Source: Tenrec ecaudatus (taxonomy: Eukaryota > Chordata > Mammalia > Afrosoricida > Tenrecidae). From it: a stretch of 64,000 bases of DNA. Where the stretch lies: assembly GCF_050624435.1 (NCBI RefSeq), contig NC_134538.1:127330937-127394936 (forward strand), given 5' to 3'. The number at the start of each line of letters is the position of its first letter. Position 1 is the stretch's first letter. The position numbers were made by a program, and so were the translations under genes. The notes under the pieces were generated by a model. It searched no databases and had not been told where the DNA came from. It saw nothing but the letters and a program-made list of their open reading frames with translations. Of the stretch, positions 58,001-59,759 are shown piece by piece.

Positions 58001-59759
58001 GTAGGGTCACTGTGAGTCATCTACTTGACGGCAGTGAGTTGGGGTTTTATGTGCTAGGCACTTTGATAGATGGCATGCATCTATTAACACATGTCCACCC
58101 CGGAATGATGCTAAGAGCAAAATTCCTAATCTTACAGAAGAGGCACCATGGCTCAAGACAGAAAGAAGCGGGGGTGGGGGTGTAGGATAACCTTAATTGC
58201 TGTTGAAGATCACCTGGCCACAATAAGTGAAAAACGGTATACAAAGCCAGGTCTGACTCTAAATCCATTCTTTCAGCCGCTGCACAGTCTGCCTCCCCAA
58301 ATCAAAATCTCATTCTGTGAGACCCCAGAGAGCTCTGGCCTGAGGCTCAGAACATAGAGGGGGGGAGGGGCCAAGATCTCTCTCTGCCATTTACAGCCCC
58401 ATCCCCGTACACCTGTGACCAGAGCTCTCTGACCCTCAGCTGAGTCATCCGTCAAACGGACATACAGCCCTCGCTGTCCTGAGCATGGCTACAGGATGGT
58501 TACAGGATCTCTCCCCATCTTCCCTGAACAATGAGAACGCCCAACACAAAGCCCAGTGCCTAGGCATCTGGCTAGAGAGACTGCCCACCACCTCGTGCAG
58601 AAATAGAGGGGAGCAGCTTCCGAGTCTCCCCTTTAGAGGGAATCTGCTTGCCCTCCAGGTTGCCACTGCCCACAGGATGGAATGAGGAAACGTGAACAAA
58701 GACGTAAAAGACAGAAGACACCTGGCAAACTCCAGGGAACCAGTGGTGGGAAGTGCCGCAAGGCGGACTCATGGGACAGAGAGGTACGTCCCCATGGGGT
58801 TTCCGAGGCTGTACACCTGTACAGGAGCAGACTGTCACAGCTTTCTCCAGTGGAAGAGCTGTGAGATCAAACTGCTGACCTTTCAGTTAGCTGTCCAATG
58901 CTTAACTCATGACGCCACCAGAGCTCGCTGGAAATCCCTCTGCATAATTTTGTAAAGGAACCAGAAACATCTATCTTATTCAAATCACTGTCTTGGGGCG
59001 GGGGCTACTTTGTTACAACAGCTTCATCCAGACAAGAAAATACCGAGCAATAAAATACAGTATTATGACCACAGACATTACCCAAGTACTTATCAATCTT
59101 TAACAATTCCACATGCTCTTCCCGACCAGTGAGGACTTTCAACTCCAACCACACTCTCCCACGGAGCGGCTGGTGGTTTTCGCCTGCTCACCTTGCTGGC
59201 GGGAAGCCCAACAGTCTTTCCCCTGACCCCTGCTGCTCCCAAGCAGGGAGGACTTGGGTTAGTATGCATGGCAAGGGCGTGGGGTGGGGTCCTGAAGAAG
59301 GAAGACGACGCTGGTGGGGGGGTAGCACCTAAGATTTCCACTCTGCGGAGGGCGATGAGGACAGTACCTCCTGGACGCTGCTGCCCATCAACGCTTTGAT
59401 TTTAAAACAAGCTTACTCTGTATCCGGGGGCTGTACGGGTCTTCTATTCTGAAGGCAGGATCTAACGCCCGGAAGATCACCTACGAAGAGACAGAAAGAA
59501 GCGCAAGTGGCATGTTTGCAACGATCCAAAGGTCCCTTTGCAAGGAGGCCATTACAAAGCAAACACAAACCTCTCCTTCCGTTGAGGGTTCAATGTCAGA
59601 ATATCGGGAGTCACAAATTATGTCATCAACTTTCTTCATGGGGCCCGTGGAAACGCCTGGAAATGAGCTCTCACAGTCGTAGGCAAAGTACCTGTACACG
59701 CCCCACGTCTTCCCAAAGTCAGACGAGCGTTCGATCAGCATGGCGGCTGGCCGGAAAGT
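3948..59759 (-). CDS. LAMB1: LAMB1, laminin subunit beta-1, exons 6-34 (5' end outside window)
   Basis: Laminin beta-1 is a secreted basement-membrane glycoprotein that assembles with an alpha and a gamma chain (for example laminin-111, -211, -411, -511). It contributes one short arm and one strand of the long-arm coiled coil. The 29 exons here sum to 4,938 nt in one open frame, all with GT-AG junctions and consistent phases. They match the human protein from residue 142 to the C-terminal CL at 1786. Domain order: end of LN; LE1-5; LF; LE6-13; coiled-coil II; beta-knob; coiled-coil I. The promoter, signal peptide and first ~141 residues lie beyond 64000. No internal stop or frameshift is seen, so the gene looks functional. 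Residue numbers in exon entries are human-equivalent numbers inferred from exon lengths. Confidence 0.98.
4232..4391 (-). CDS. LAMB1: LAMB1 exon 33
   Basis: 160 nt, phase 0 to 1, residues ~1689-1741, domain I coiled coil. It begins [12 protein letters not shown]; human has [12 protein letters not shown], so the junction residues are changed. The intron that follows is only 147 nt. Confidence 0.96.
4392..6653 (-). other. LAMB1: LAMB1 intron 32
   Basis: 2.26 kb holding one partial SINE (about 4808-4932). I see nothing else recognisable. Confidence 0.8.
4808..4932 (-). repeat. AfroSINE-type SINE, 3'-truncated
   Basis: It reads on the - strand from the GAGCCCTGGTGG head (4917-4931). The tRNA-related head and part of the body are present; the tail is lost or eroded. 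Confidence 0.7.
6654..6830 (-). CDS. LAMB1: LAMB1 exon 32
   Basis: 177 nt, 59 whole codons (phase 0/0), residues ~1630-1688, starting [10 protein letters not shown]. It is heptad-rich domain I. The acceptor is gtgctag and the donor AAG|gtaag. Confidence 0.97.
7832..7918. mobile_element. mariner-type MITE, ~87 bp, copy 1
   Basis: The arms run inward from tgagggg(t/c)attaaaaac... and meet an inverted partner ending gaactttttgaagctccctca. The outer bases abut TG/TA. It resembles the mammalian mariner MITEs whose ends read GGGGCTTCAAAAAGTTCATGG; the family name is from memory. A second copy lies at 60165-60248. Confidence 0.65.
8042..8057. repeat. G16 homopolymer
   Basis: A 16-base G run on the + strand within intron 31. 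Confidence 0.9.
8565..8690 (-). repeat. degraded AfroSINE-type fragment
   Basis: It has the SINE body motif (AGCTGCTGGAGGATTTGAACTG on +), but the head is eroded. Boundaries are approximate. Confidence 0.5.
9039..9180 (-). CDS. LAMB1: LAMB1 exon 31
   Basis: 142 nt, phase 2 to 0, residues ~1582-1629, KSATDVKVT to NLLTS. Domain I coiled coil, nearly identical to human. The intron to exon 30 is only 165 nt. Confidence 0.97.
9346..9553 (-). CDS. LAMB1: LAMB1 exon 30
   Basis: 208 nt, phase 1 to 2, residues ~1513-1581, [15 protein letters not shown] to EEAKRA. Domain I coiled coil. It contains NLTED, an N-glycosylation sequon conserved with human. Confidence 0.97.
10165..10490 (+). mobile_element. 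old MaLR/MLT1-type LTR
   Basis: It has the phrases typical of this ancient mammalian LTR class: a CCAATGGGATT segment, then TTATATGAGATAATAAACAT near the 3' end, then a TTAACTGAATT / ACTTGTAGGTG end. Boundaries and subfamily are uncertain. Confidence 0.55.
10575..10710 (-). repeat. AfroSINE-type fragment
   Basis: It carries GAACTGCCCCCGTGGGTG (+ sense) and the following 'gaggggctgagggtttcgaac' body. The head is missing. Confidence 0.6.
11118..11262 (-). CDS. LAMB1: LAMB1 exon 29
   Basis: 145 nt, phase 0 to 1, residues ~1465-1512, [13 protein letters not shown] to RDFLT. Domain I coiled coil with an NATKE glycosylation sequon. Confidence 0.97.
11263..11874 (-). other. LAMB1: LAMB1 intron 28
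   Basis: 612 nt of single-copy-looking sequence. I see no repeat or signal beyond the splice sites. Confidence 0.7.
11875..12078 (-). CDS. LAMB1: LAMB1 exon 28, beta-knob (domain alpha)
   Basis: 204 nt, 68 codons (0/0), residues ~1397-1464. It opens at [10 protein letters not shown] and encodes the cysteine-rich knob that interrupts the coiled coil only in beta chains: C-x7-C-x4-C-x4-C-x7-C-x4-C. It then enters domain I ([13 protein letters not shown]). The exon boundary falls at the domain boundary. Confidence 0.97.
12949..13150 (+). repeat. AfroSINE-type SINE, near full length
   Basis: It has the head GAGCCCTGGCGGCGTAGTGG, the internal body, and the diagnostic tail 'gttgccttgagtcgtaattgacttgatgg'. 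About 200 bp. Confidence 0.8.
13960..14166 (-). repeat. two overlapping AfroSINE-type copies
   Basis: The body motif GAACCGCCCCTGTGGGCTTC (13990) is followed by a second start of the same body (GCCCTGCAGGACAGGG, 14058). The unit closes with CCCAGGGCTCC at the head. One copy seems to have been joined to or inserted in another. Confidence 0.65.
14775..14906 (+). repeat. AfroSINE-type SINE, 5'-truncated
   Basis: It starts inside the body ('ggctttctactcccataaagagtta') and runs to 'cattgactcgatggcagtgg'. Confidence 0.7.
15165..15302 (-). repeat. AfroSINE-type SINE close to the exon 27 donor
   Basis: The body is 'gagcctgtcaatctccatgg' and the head ends near 15302, about 70 nt into intron 27 from the donor. 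Confidence 0.65.
15374..15615 (-). CDS. LAMB1: LAMB1 exon 27
   Basis: 242 nt, phase 1 to 0, residues ~1316-1396, [12 protein letters not shown] to ATAEM. End of coiled-coil domain II. It has sequons NAST and NST. Confidence 0.97.
15955..16058 (-). repeat. AfroSINE-type fragment
   Basis: Only the head half is present (motifs 'ttgaactgccagcctgctgg' and 'ctgcgccatcaggtc'). Confidence 0.55.
16175..16372 (+). repeat. AfroSINE-type SINE, near full length
   Basis: Head 'gtggcgctgtggttaagcac', RNA polymerase III B-box-like GTTCGACCC at 16232-16240, and tail 'gctgagttggagccaccttga'. Confidence 0.75.
16681..16865 (-). CDS. LAMB1: LAMB1 exon 26
   Basis: 185 nt, phase 2 to 1, residues ~1254-1315, [12 protein letters not shown] to NSDIR. 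Coiled-coil domain II. Several charged residues differ from human, as is usual for solvent-facing heptad positions. Confidence 0.97.
18390..18545 (-). repeat. AfroSINE-type SINE, degraded
   Basis: The head half is clear ('aagtggatgcttaaccctctgggccacc'). The body is diverged. Confidence 0.55.
19049..19234 (+). repeat. AfroSINE-type SINE, left member of inverted pair
   Basis: Head CCCTGGTGGCCC and tail 'atccactcaaaggcaatgggttt', then an A run that joins the next copy. Confidence 0.7.
19235..19437 (-). repeat. AfroSINE-type SINE, right member of inverted pair
   Basis: It begins at the tail 'ccaaactcactgtcatccag' and ends at a 'cagagttcc' head. It abuts the + copy tail to tail with about 8 A between. 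Confidence 0.8.
19848..20217 (-). CDS. LAMB1: LAMB1 exon 25
   Basis: 370 nt, the largest exon here, phase 1 to 2, residues ~1131-1253. LE13 ([13 protein letters not shown] to CHQC) is followed by the start of coiled-coil domain II ([22 protein letters not shown]). The NRTH sequon is conserved. Confidence 0.98.
21758..21929 (-). repeat. AfroSINE-type SINE
   Basis: Tail 'gccatcaggtcaaatctacc', body GAACTGCTCCACAGGG, head 'accgtgctatcaaggctcc'. Confidence 0.7.
23981..24173 (-). repeat. AfroSINE-type SINE, first of a five-copy cluster
   Basis: Body motifs 'tagaactgtcgctttgggtttcc' and 'ggctggtgagtttgaaccc'. It is abutted by the next copy. Confidence 0.7.
24176..24349 (-). repeat. AfroSINE-type SINE, second in cluster
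   Basis: 'agaatcgcccctgtgggtttccgag' body and 'ccccagggctcc' head. Head-to-tail with the copy at 23981. Confidence 0.8.
24456..24669 (+). repeat. AfroSINE-type SINE, third in cluster
   Basis: Head GAGCCCTATTGGCAGTGAG, tail 'gagttggagtcgacttgattg'. Opposite orientation to its neighbours. Confidence 0.8.
24676..24784 (-). repeat. AfroSINE-type fragment, fourth in cluster
   Basis: Head half only: 'catctttctcccgaggggtggctagtgg' to 'accaccagaactgcc'. Confidence 0.65.
24801..24986 (-). repeat. AfroSINE-type SINE, fifth in cluster
   Basis: A well-kept copy from 'aaaccaaactcactgccagcgag' to 'accactacaccatcagagttcc'. Confidence 0.8.
25747..25931 (-). repeat. AfroSINE-type SINE
   Basis: Body 'aactgccccacagggcagc' and 'ctttatgggagtagattgcc', with a degraded head. 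Confidence 0.65.
26655..26732. repeat. GA-rich then GT/GC-rich simple tract
   Basis: An interrupted (GA)n block followed by (GT)n/(GC)n alternating purine-pyrimidine sequence. It is a low-complexity region in intron 24. Confidence 0.8.
26902..27062 (+). repeat. AfroSINE-type SINE, tail-truncated
   Basis: Head GGAGCCCTGGTGGAACAGAG. It ends at 'gagtccaaatcgactcc', about 100 nt from the exon 24 donor. Confidence 0.75.
27167..27263 (-). CDS. LAMB1: LAMB1 exon 24
   Basis: 97 nt, phase 0 to 1, residues ~1099-1130, [26 protein letters not shown]... It is the second half of LE12, with the paired cysteines of the LE fold. Confidence 0.97.
27264..27763 (-). other. LAMB1: LAMB1 intron 23
   Basis: 500 nt. 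No clear repeat seen. A short 'ctcatagtgacccgccgacag' piece near 27435 could be an eroded SINE remnant. Confidence 0.6.
27764..27978 (-). CDS. LAMB1: LAMB1 exon 23
   Basis: 215 nt, phase 1 to 0, residues ~1027-1098. LE11 ([18 protein letters not shown]...) and the start of LE12 ([15 protein letters not shown]). Confidence 0.97.
28054..28255 (+). repeat. AfroSINE-type SINE
   Basis: Head 'ggagccctgtcggcgg', body 'ggagaacgatgcagctgcc', tail 'cagcgactcaacggccggg'. Confidence 0.75.
28903..29165. repeat. minisatellite, ~47-bp unit, about 5.5 copies, with E-boxes
   Basis: Units begin at GTGAG(A/G)TTCTC at 28903, 28951, 28998, 29045 and 29091, with a diverged unit at 29149; spacing is 46-48 bp, then 58. 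Four units contain CACGTG inside GCACACGTGTGC; one has CATGTG instead. On the LAMB1 strand the array begins about 20 nt after the exon 22 donor. Confidence 0.9.
29186..29407 (-). CDS. LAMB1: LAMB1 exon 22
   Basis: 222 nt, phase 1 to 1, residues ~952-1026. It completes LE9 ([19 protein letters not shown]) and encodes LE10 ([19 protein letters not shown] to [10 protein letters not shown]). Its first codons complete the human YIGSR position, which reads YVGAR here. Confidence 0.97.
29408..30098 (-). other. LAMB1: LAMB1 intron 21
   Basis: 691 nt. The SPIN-type element at 29803-29994 lies here. The rest is plain. Confidence 0.85.
29803..29994. mobile_element. SPIN-type hAT transposon, short non-autonomous copy
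   Basis: The ends are CAGTGGTGCTCAACCTTC and, inverted, CAGCGGTTCTCAGCC. The inner part has 'gtggtgacccccaaccataa', 'gttgctacttcat', 'ttttgctactgttatgaatc' and 'cccctgtgaaagggt'. These match my memory of the SPIN_NA elements of tenrec, bat, bushbaby, opossum and reptiles. No clean 8-bp duplication is visible at the edges. Confidence 0.88.
30099..30262 (-). CDS. LAMB1: LAMB1 exon 21
   Basis: 164 nt, phase 2 to 1, residues ~898-952. End of LE8 ([17 protein letters not shown]) and first part of LE9 ([17 protein letters not shown]... ICSPGYVG). It contains the PDSGR-equivalent site (PESGR) and the start of the YIGSR site. Confidence 0.97.
31009..31123. mobile_element. palindromic MITE, copy 2
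   Basis: Same family as 869-982 but inverted. It shares 'ggtgccttggctgatat' (reverse complement of the first copy's core) and the TATACTTGAATATA / CATATAGACTCATGTATAA termini. More diverged than copy 1. Confidence 0.7.
31805..31912. repeat. local tandem duplication, ~54 bp x 2
   Basis: Two adjacent stretches share 'agcaaaat(t/c)cc', 'aataaataaata' and 'agtcttgg'/'atcttgg'. They are AT-rich and imperfect. Confidence 0.6.
32772..32792. repeat. poly-C/poly-A tract at a SINE tail
   Basis: A C run of about 9 passes straight into an A run of about 11. It forms the tail edge of the SINE at 32797-32945. Confidence 0.8.
32797..32945 (-). repeat. AfroSINE-type SINE, head-eroded
   Basis: Tail 'ccaactcactgccactgag', body 'agaactgcccctgtgggtttccaag'. 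The head fades near 32945. Confidence 0.75.
33359..33590 (-). CDS. LAMB1: LAMB1 exon 20
   Basis: 232 nt, phase 1 to 2, residues ~821-897. LE7 ([22 protein letters not shown]...) and most of LE8 ([20 protein letters not shown]...NCER). All LE cysteines are in place. The preceding intron is only 188 nt. Confidence 0.97.
33779..33922 (-). CDS. LAMB1: LAMB1 exon 19
   Basis: 144 nt, phase 1 to 1, residues ~773-820. LE6 ([20 protein letters not shown] to GPSGCK). One exon is one LE repeat. Confidence 0.97.
33923..34445 (-). other. LAMB1: LAMB1 intron 18
   Basis: 523 nt. I see no repeat or other signal. Confidence 0.65.
34446..34653 (-). CDS. LAMB1: LAMB1 exon 18
   Basis: 208 nt, phase 0 to 1, residues ~704-772. 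End of the LF (laminin IV type B) domain: [13 protein letters not shown]... to SALLHQTGL. The loop reads [12 protein letters not shown] where human has a slightly different GSGDG-type loop. Confidence 0.97.
34654..35352 (-). other. LAMB1: LAMB1 intron 17
   Basis: 699 nt, of which about 290 are a LINE-1-like 3' end (34765-35055). Confidence 0.8.
34765..35055 (+). mobile_element. LINE-1-like 3' end, copy A
   Basis: It has a G-rich purine tract, then ATAAGGAGCTGATGGCAAGG, 'gcttgacacaatggatgg', 'agttgtacgagcccccaac' and an A-rich tail. A G-rich purine tract in the 3' UTR is typical of mammalian L1. The family is inferred by structure only. Confidence 0.65.
35353..35476 (-). CDS. LAMB1: LAMB1 exon 17
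   Basis: 124 nt, phase 2 to 0, residues ~662-703, LF domain, [18 protein letters not shown] to YTLIDS. Human RYVVLPR reads RYVVLPH here. Confidence 0.97.
35570..35795 (+). repeat. AfroSINE-type SINE with internal minisatellite
   Basis: The 5' half reads 'gagaaggatgaggctttctactcctgtgag'. The 3' half resumes after the tandem array and ends 'gaatcgactcgttgccaggagtttgg'. Four 21-bp units sit between the halves. Confidence 0.75.
35622..35705. repeat. 21-bp minisatellite, 4 units
   Basis: Unit TCCTGTGAGACATGCACAGCC with one- or two-base variants, 84 bp in all. Read in the exon strand it gives an open CLTGGCA-type repeat, but it is intronic. Confidence 0.92.
35909..36036 (-). CDS. LAMB1: LAMB1 exon 16
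   Basis: 128 nt, phase 0 to 2, residues ~620-661, LF domain, [17 protein letters not shown] to SLSPGS. The donor is CG|gtcagt. Confidence 0.97.
36037..36887 (-). other. LAMB1: LAMB1 intron 15
   Basis: 851 nt with one SINE (36105-36301). The rest is plain. Confidence 0.75.
36105..36301 (+). repeat. AfroSINE-type SINE
   Basis: Body 'aaggacagcagttcaaacccaccagctgctcc' and tail 'actggccagcagtgagtttgg'. The head is partly lost. Confidence 0.75.
36888..37046 (-). CDS. LAMB1: LAMB1 exon 15
   Basis: 159 nt, 53 codons (0/0), residues ~567-619, LF domain, [18 protein letters not shown] to IRYEPQ. The acceptor is ccctcag|GAG, so use of a second site 3 nt later would drop one codon. Confidence 0.96.
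37402..37588 (+). repeat. AfroSINE-type SINE, first of tandem pair
   Basis: Tail 'gagttggaatcgacttgatggcagtgag'. A 10-bp gap separates it from the next copy. Confidence 0.8.
37599..37800 (+). repeat. AfroSINE-type SINE, second of tandem pair
   Basis: Head GGAGCCCTGGCGGCCCAGTG, tail 'gaatgactcaatggccacgag'. Confidence 0.8.
38270..38459 (-). repeat. AfroSINE-type SINE
   Basis: Tail 'ccccactgctactgagtcgattcc', head 'gccaccggggctcc'. Flanked on the tail side by CAAAACAAAA. Confidence 0.8.
38780..38951 (-). repeat. AfroSINE-type SINE beside the exon 14 donor
   Basis: Body 'agagtagaactgccccagagg', head 'cggcaccgccagcgctcc'. Its head end lies 46 nt inside intron 14. Confidence 0.75.
38999..39134 (-). 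CDS. LAMB1: LAMB1 exon 14
   Basis: 136 nt, phase 2 to 0, residues ~521-566. End of LE5 ([22 protein letters not shown]) and start of LF ([20 protein letters not shown]). The donor is CCT|gtatgt. Confidence 0.97.
39822..40250 (+). mobile_element. LINE-1-like 3' end, copy B
   Basis: The longest match to copy D: 'tagaccagagcatgtacactgg', 'gatctacatataacctcctcc', 'ataatttataaattatcaaagg' and 'acgagcccccaataaaagg'. Ends in an A-rich tail. Confidence 0.7.
41859..41977 (+). repeat. AfroSINE-type SINE, cut off at 'gagttatagtctcg'
   Basis: Head GGAGCCCTGGAGGCGGCG. The copy stops in mid-body where SPIN sequence begins. Confidence 0.75.
41978..42022. mobile_element. SPIN-type hAT end fragment
   Basis: 'ccaaaggggtcaagacccacaggttgagaaccactg' is one SPIN terminus with its inverted-repeat tip CAGTGGTTCTCAACC. 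The remainder of the element is absent. Confidence 0.8.
42424..42433. repeat. short G run
   Basis: About 9-10 G in intron 13. Confidence 0.7.
43185..43690 (+). mobile_element. old MaLR-type LTR
   Basis: 'ggtggacagaataatgagtccc', 'agattatcctggattaaccaggtgggc' and the 3' 'tttaagccgccacattgagatcatttgctatgg' are hallmarks of ancient mammalian MaLR LTRs. Subfamily not resolved. Confidence 0.55.
43838..43937. repeat. ~100-bp palindrome (38-bp arms)
   Basis: The left arm AGTCTTAACTTCTCGCTATG... pairs with the right arm ending ...GTTAAGACT, with about four mismatches in 38 bp and a ~24-nt loop. It could be a MITE or a stem-loop RNA. Not identified. Confidence 0.8.
44861..44875. repeat. G15 homopolymer
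   Basis: A run of 15 G. It follows a small hairpin (44813-44850: cagggtctc ... gagaccctg). Confidence 0.9.
45437..45545 (+). mobile_element. LINE-1-like 3' end, copy C (short)
   Basis: Only the last ~100 bp: 'gtgtttgacacaatggatgg' to 'agagtccccagtaaaag', then AATAAAAAAATAATAAAT. Confidence 0.65.
46925..47106 (-). repeat. AfroSINE-type SINE, degraded
   Basis: Tail 'cgccacagagtcaattcgg', head 'actcgccaccagagatc'. Confidence 0.65.
47362..47845 (+). mobile_element. LINE-1-like 3' end, copy D
   Basis: The longest copy, about 480 bp. It parallels copy B throughout, including 'gatctacatataaccccctcc' and 'aatgaggagctgatatcaagg', and ends in T8/AAATAAAG. It lies 100 nt from the exon 13 donor. Confidence 0.7.
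47945..48024 (-). CDS. LAMB1: LAMB1 exon 13
   Basis: 80 nt, phase 0 to 2, residues ~495-520, [26 protein letters not shown]. End of LE4 and start of LE5. Confidence 0.96.
48025..49724 (-). other. LAMB1: LAMB1 intron 12
   Basis: 1.7 kb with one full SINE (48626-48830). The rest shows nothing recognisable. Confidence 0.7.
48626..48830 (+). repeat. AfroSINE-type SINE, full length
   Basis: One of the clearest copies: head GGAGCCTTGGTGGAGCAGTG, B-box-like GTTCAAAAC, 'gagttacagtctcggaaaccc', tail 'ggactcgatggcagtcagc'. Confidence 0.85.
49725..49837 (-). CDS. LAMB1: LAMB1 exon 12
   Basis: 113 nt, phase 1 to 0, residues ~457-494, [20 protein letters not shown] to EQCL. LE4. The acceptor is aataaag, weak in pyrimidines near the AG. 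Confidence 0.96.
49989..50168 (-). CDS. LAMB1: LAMB1 exon 11
   Basis: 180 nt, phase 1 to 1, residues ~397-456, [20 protein letters not shown] to EDPYGCK. LE3. The split first codon reads CAC (His), where human has Arg. Confidence 0.96.
50396..50584 (-). CDS. LAMB1: LAMB1 exon 10
   Basis: 189 nt, phase 1 to 1, residues ~334-396, [20 protein letters not shown] to RDPNICE. LE2. The NAS sequon is kept in GNASGG. Confidence 0.97.
50585..52072 (-). other. LAMB1: LAMB1 intron 9
   Basis: 1.49 kb. I see no repeat or other signal. Several short open frames (for example 50715-51185) have no recognisable content. Confidence 0.65.
52073..52193 (-). CDS. LAMB1: LAMB1 exon 9
   Basis: 121 nt, phase 0 to 1, residues ~294-333, [19 protein letters not shown] to SNACK. 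Second half of LE1. Confidence 0.97.
53380..53585 (-). repeat. AfroSINE-type SINE
   Basis: Tail 'atgatgagtcaattctgactcatc', head 'ctcatggtgccagcagg'. Confidence 0.7.
53708..53870 (-). repeat. AfroSINE-type SINE, head-truncated
   Basis: Tail 'atgccactgagtcaactctgacc', body 'ggtgggttcaaactatcc'. Confidence 0.65.
53939..54312 (+). mobile_element. solo LTR of an endogenous retrovirus, 374 bp
   Basis: It starts TGTTAGGATC and ends GATCTAACA, giving inverted termini TGTTA/TAACA. It is flanked by a perfect 4-bp duplication GAGT (53935-53938 and 54313-54316). A TATA-box-like CTATAAA lies at 54211-54217, which sets the + orientation. A 4-bp duplication is usual for class I (gamma-like) retroviruses. 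No internal viral genes remain. Confidence 0.85.
54211..54217 (+). promoter_or_regulatory. LTR TATA box
   Basis: CTATAAA about 95 bp before the LTR 3' end, as expected for a U3/R border. Not known to be active. Confidence 0.55.
54574..54728 (+). repeat. AfroSINE-type SINE with internal deletion
   Basis: Head 'accctggtggcgctgcggg', body 'ctgcagtctcggaaaccc'. It then jumps to 'atcaactcaatggcagtg', so part of the 3' body is missing. Confidence 0.75.
55374..55393. repeat. C20 homopolymer (G20 on the LAMB1 strand)
   Basis: 20 C on +. On the LAMB1 transcript it is a G20 run starting about 30 nt after the exon 8 donor. Confidence 0.92.
55423..55625 (-). CDS. LAMB1: LAMB1 exon 8
   Basis: 203 nt, phase 1 to 0, residues ~226-293, [17 protein letters not shown] to EDVEGM. 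End of the LN polymerisation domain (to about 270) and start of LE1 ([13 protein letters not shown]). Confidence 0.97.
57165..57355 (+). mobile_element. LINE-1-like 3' end, copy E (diverged)
   Basis: Purine-rich block 'ggggaagggtgggacaggg', then 'gggagctgatatcaatgag', 'atgcttgacctatttg', 'agagctccccataaaatgag'. It is an older relative of copies A-D. Confidence 0.6.
57696..57848 (+). repeat. AfroSINE-type SINE, first of tandem pair
   Basis: 'ctgccctgatggcacgatgg' head, 'cattcgatggcagtgag' tail, directly followed by the next head. Confidence 0.75.
57849..58050 (+). repeat. AfroSINE-type SINE, second of tandem pair
   Basis: The best-preserved copy: head 'gaggagcccaggtggcgg', B-box-like AGTTCGAAACC at 57904-57914, 'accctgtcctgtagggtcac', tail 'gacggcagtgagttgggg'. 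Confidence 0.85.
58052..58293 (-). repeat. MIR-type ancient SINE
   Basis: On + it reads 'tgtgctaggcactttgatag', then 'cttacagaagaggcaccatgg', then 'gccaggtctgactctaaatcc'. This is the reverse complement of the mammal-wide MIR consensus as I remember it. Confidence 0.6.
58758..58927 (-). repeat. AfroSINE-type SINE
   Basis: Body 'ccccatggggtttccgaggctg', head 'atgacgccaccagagctcg'. Confidence 0.75.
59417..59480 (-). CDS. LAMB1: LAMB1 exon 7
   Basis: 64 nt, phase 0 to 1, residues ~205-225, [23 protein letters not shown] domain. The intron to exon 6 is only 90 nt. Confidence 0.97.
59571..59759 (-). CDS. LAMB1: LAMB1 exon 6
   Basis: 189 nt, 63 codons (0/0), residues ~142-204, [20 protein letters not shown] to [10 protein letters not shown] domain, which drives laminin network polymerisation. 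The donor GAG|gtttgt is weaker than the gtaag/gtgag donors elsewhere in the gene. First LAMB1 exon seen in the window. Confidence 0.97.

Larger units (their letters stand above)
55626..59416 (-). other. LAMB1: LAMB1 intron 7
   Basis: 3.8 kb. It has an L1-related 3' end (57165-57355), a tandem SINE pair (57696, 57849), a MIR (58052-58293) and a SINE (58758). 55650-57160 shows nothing recognisable. Confidence 0.7.

Noticed and set aside
59150-59215. Possible SINE piece ('gagcggctggtggttttcgcctgctcacc')
   Set aside because: Too short and diverged to give boundaries, so left out of the feature list.
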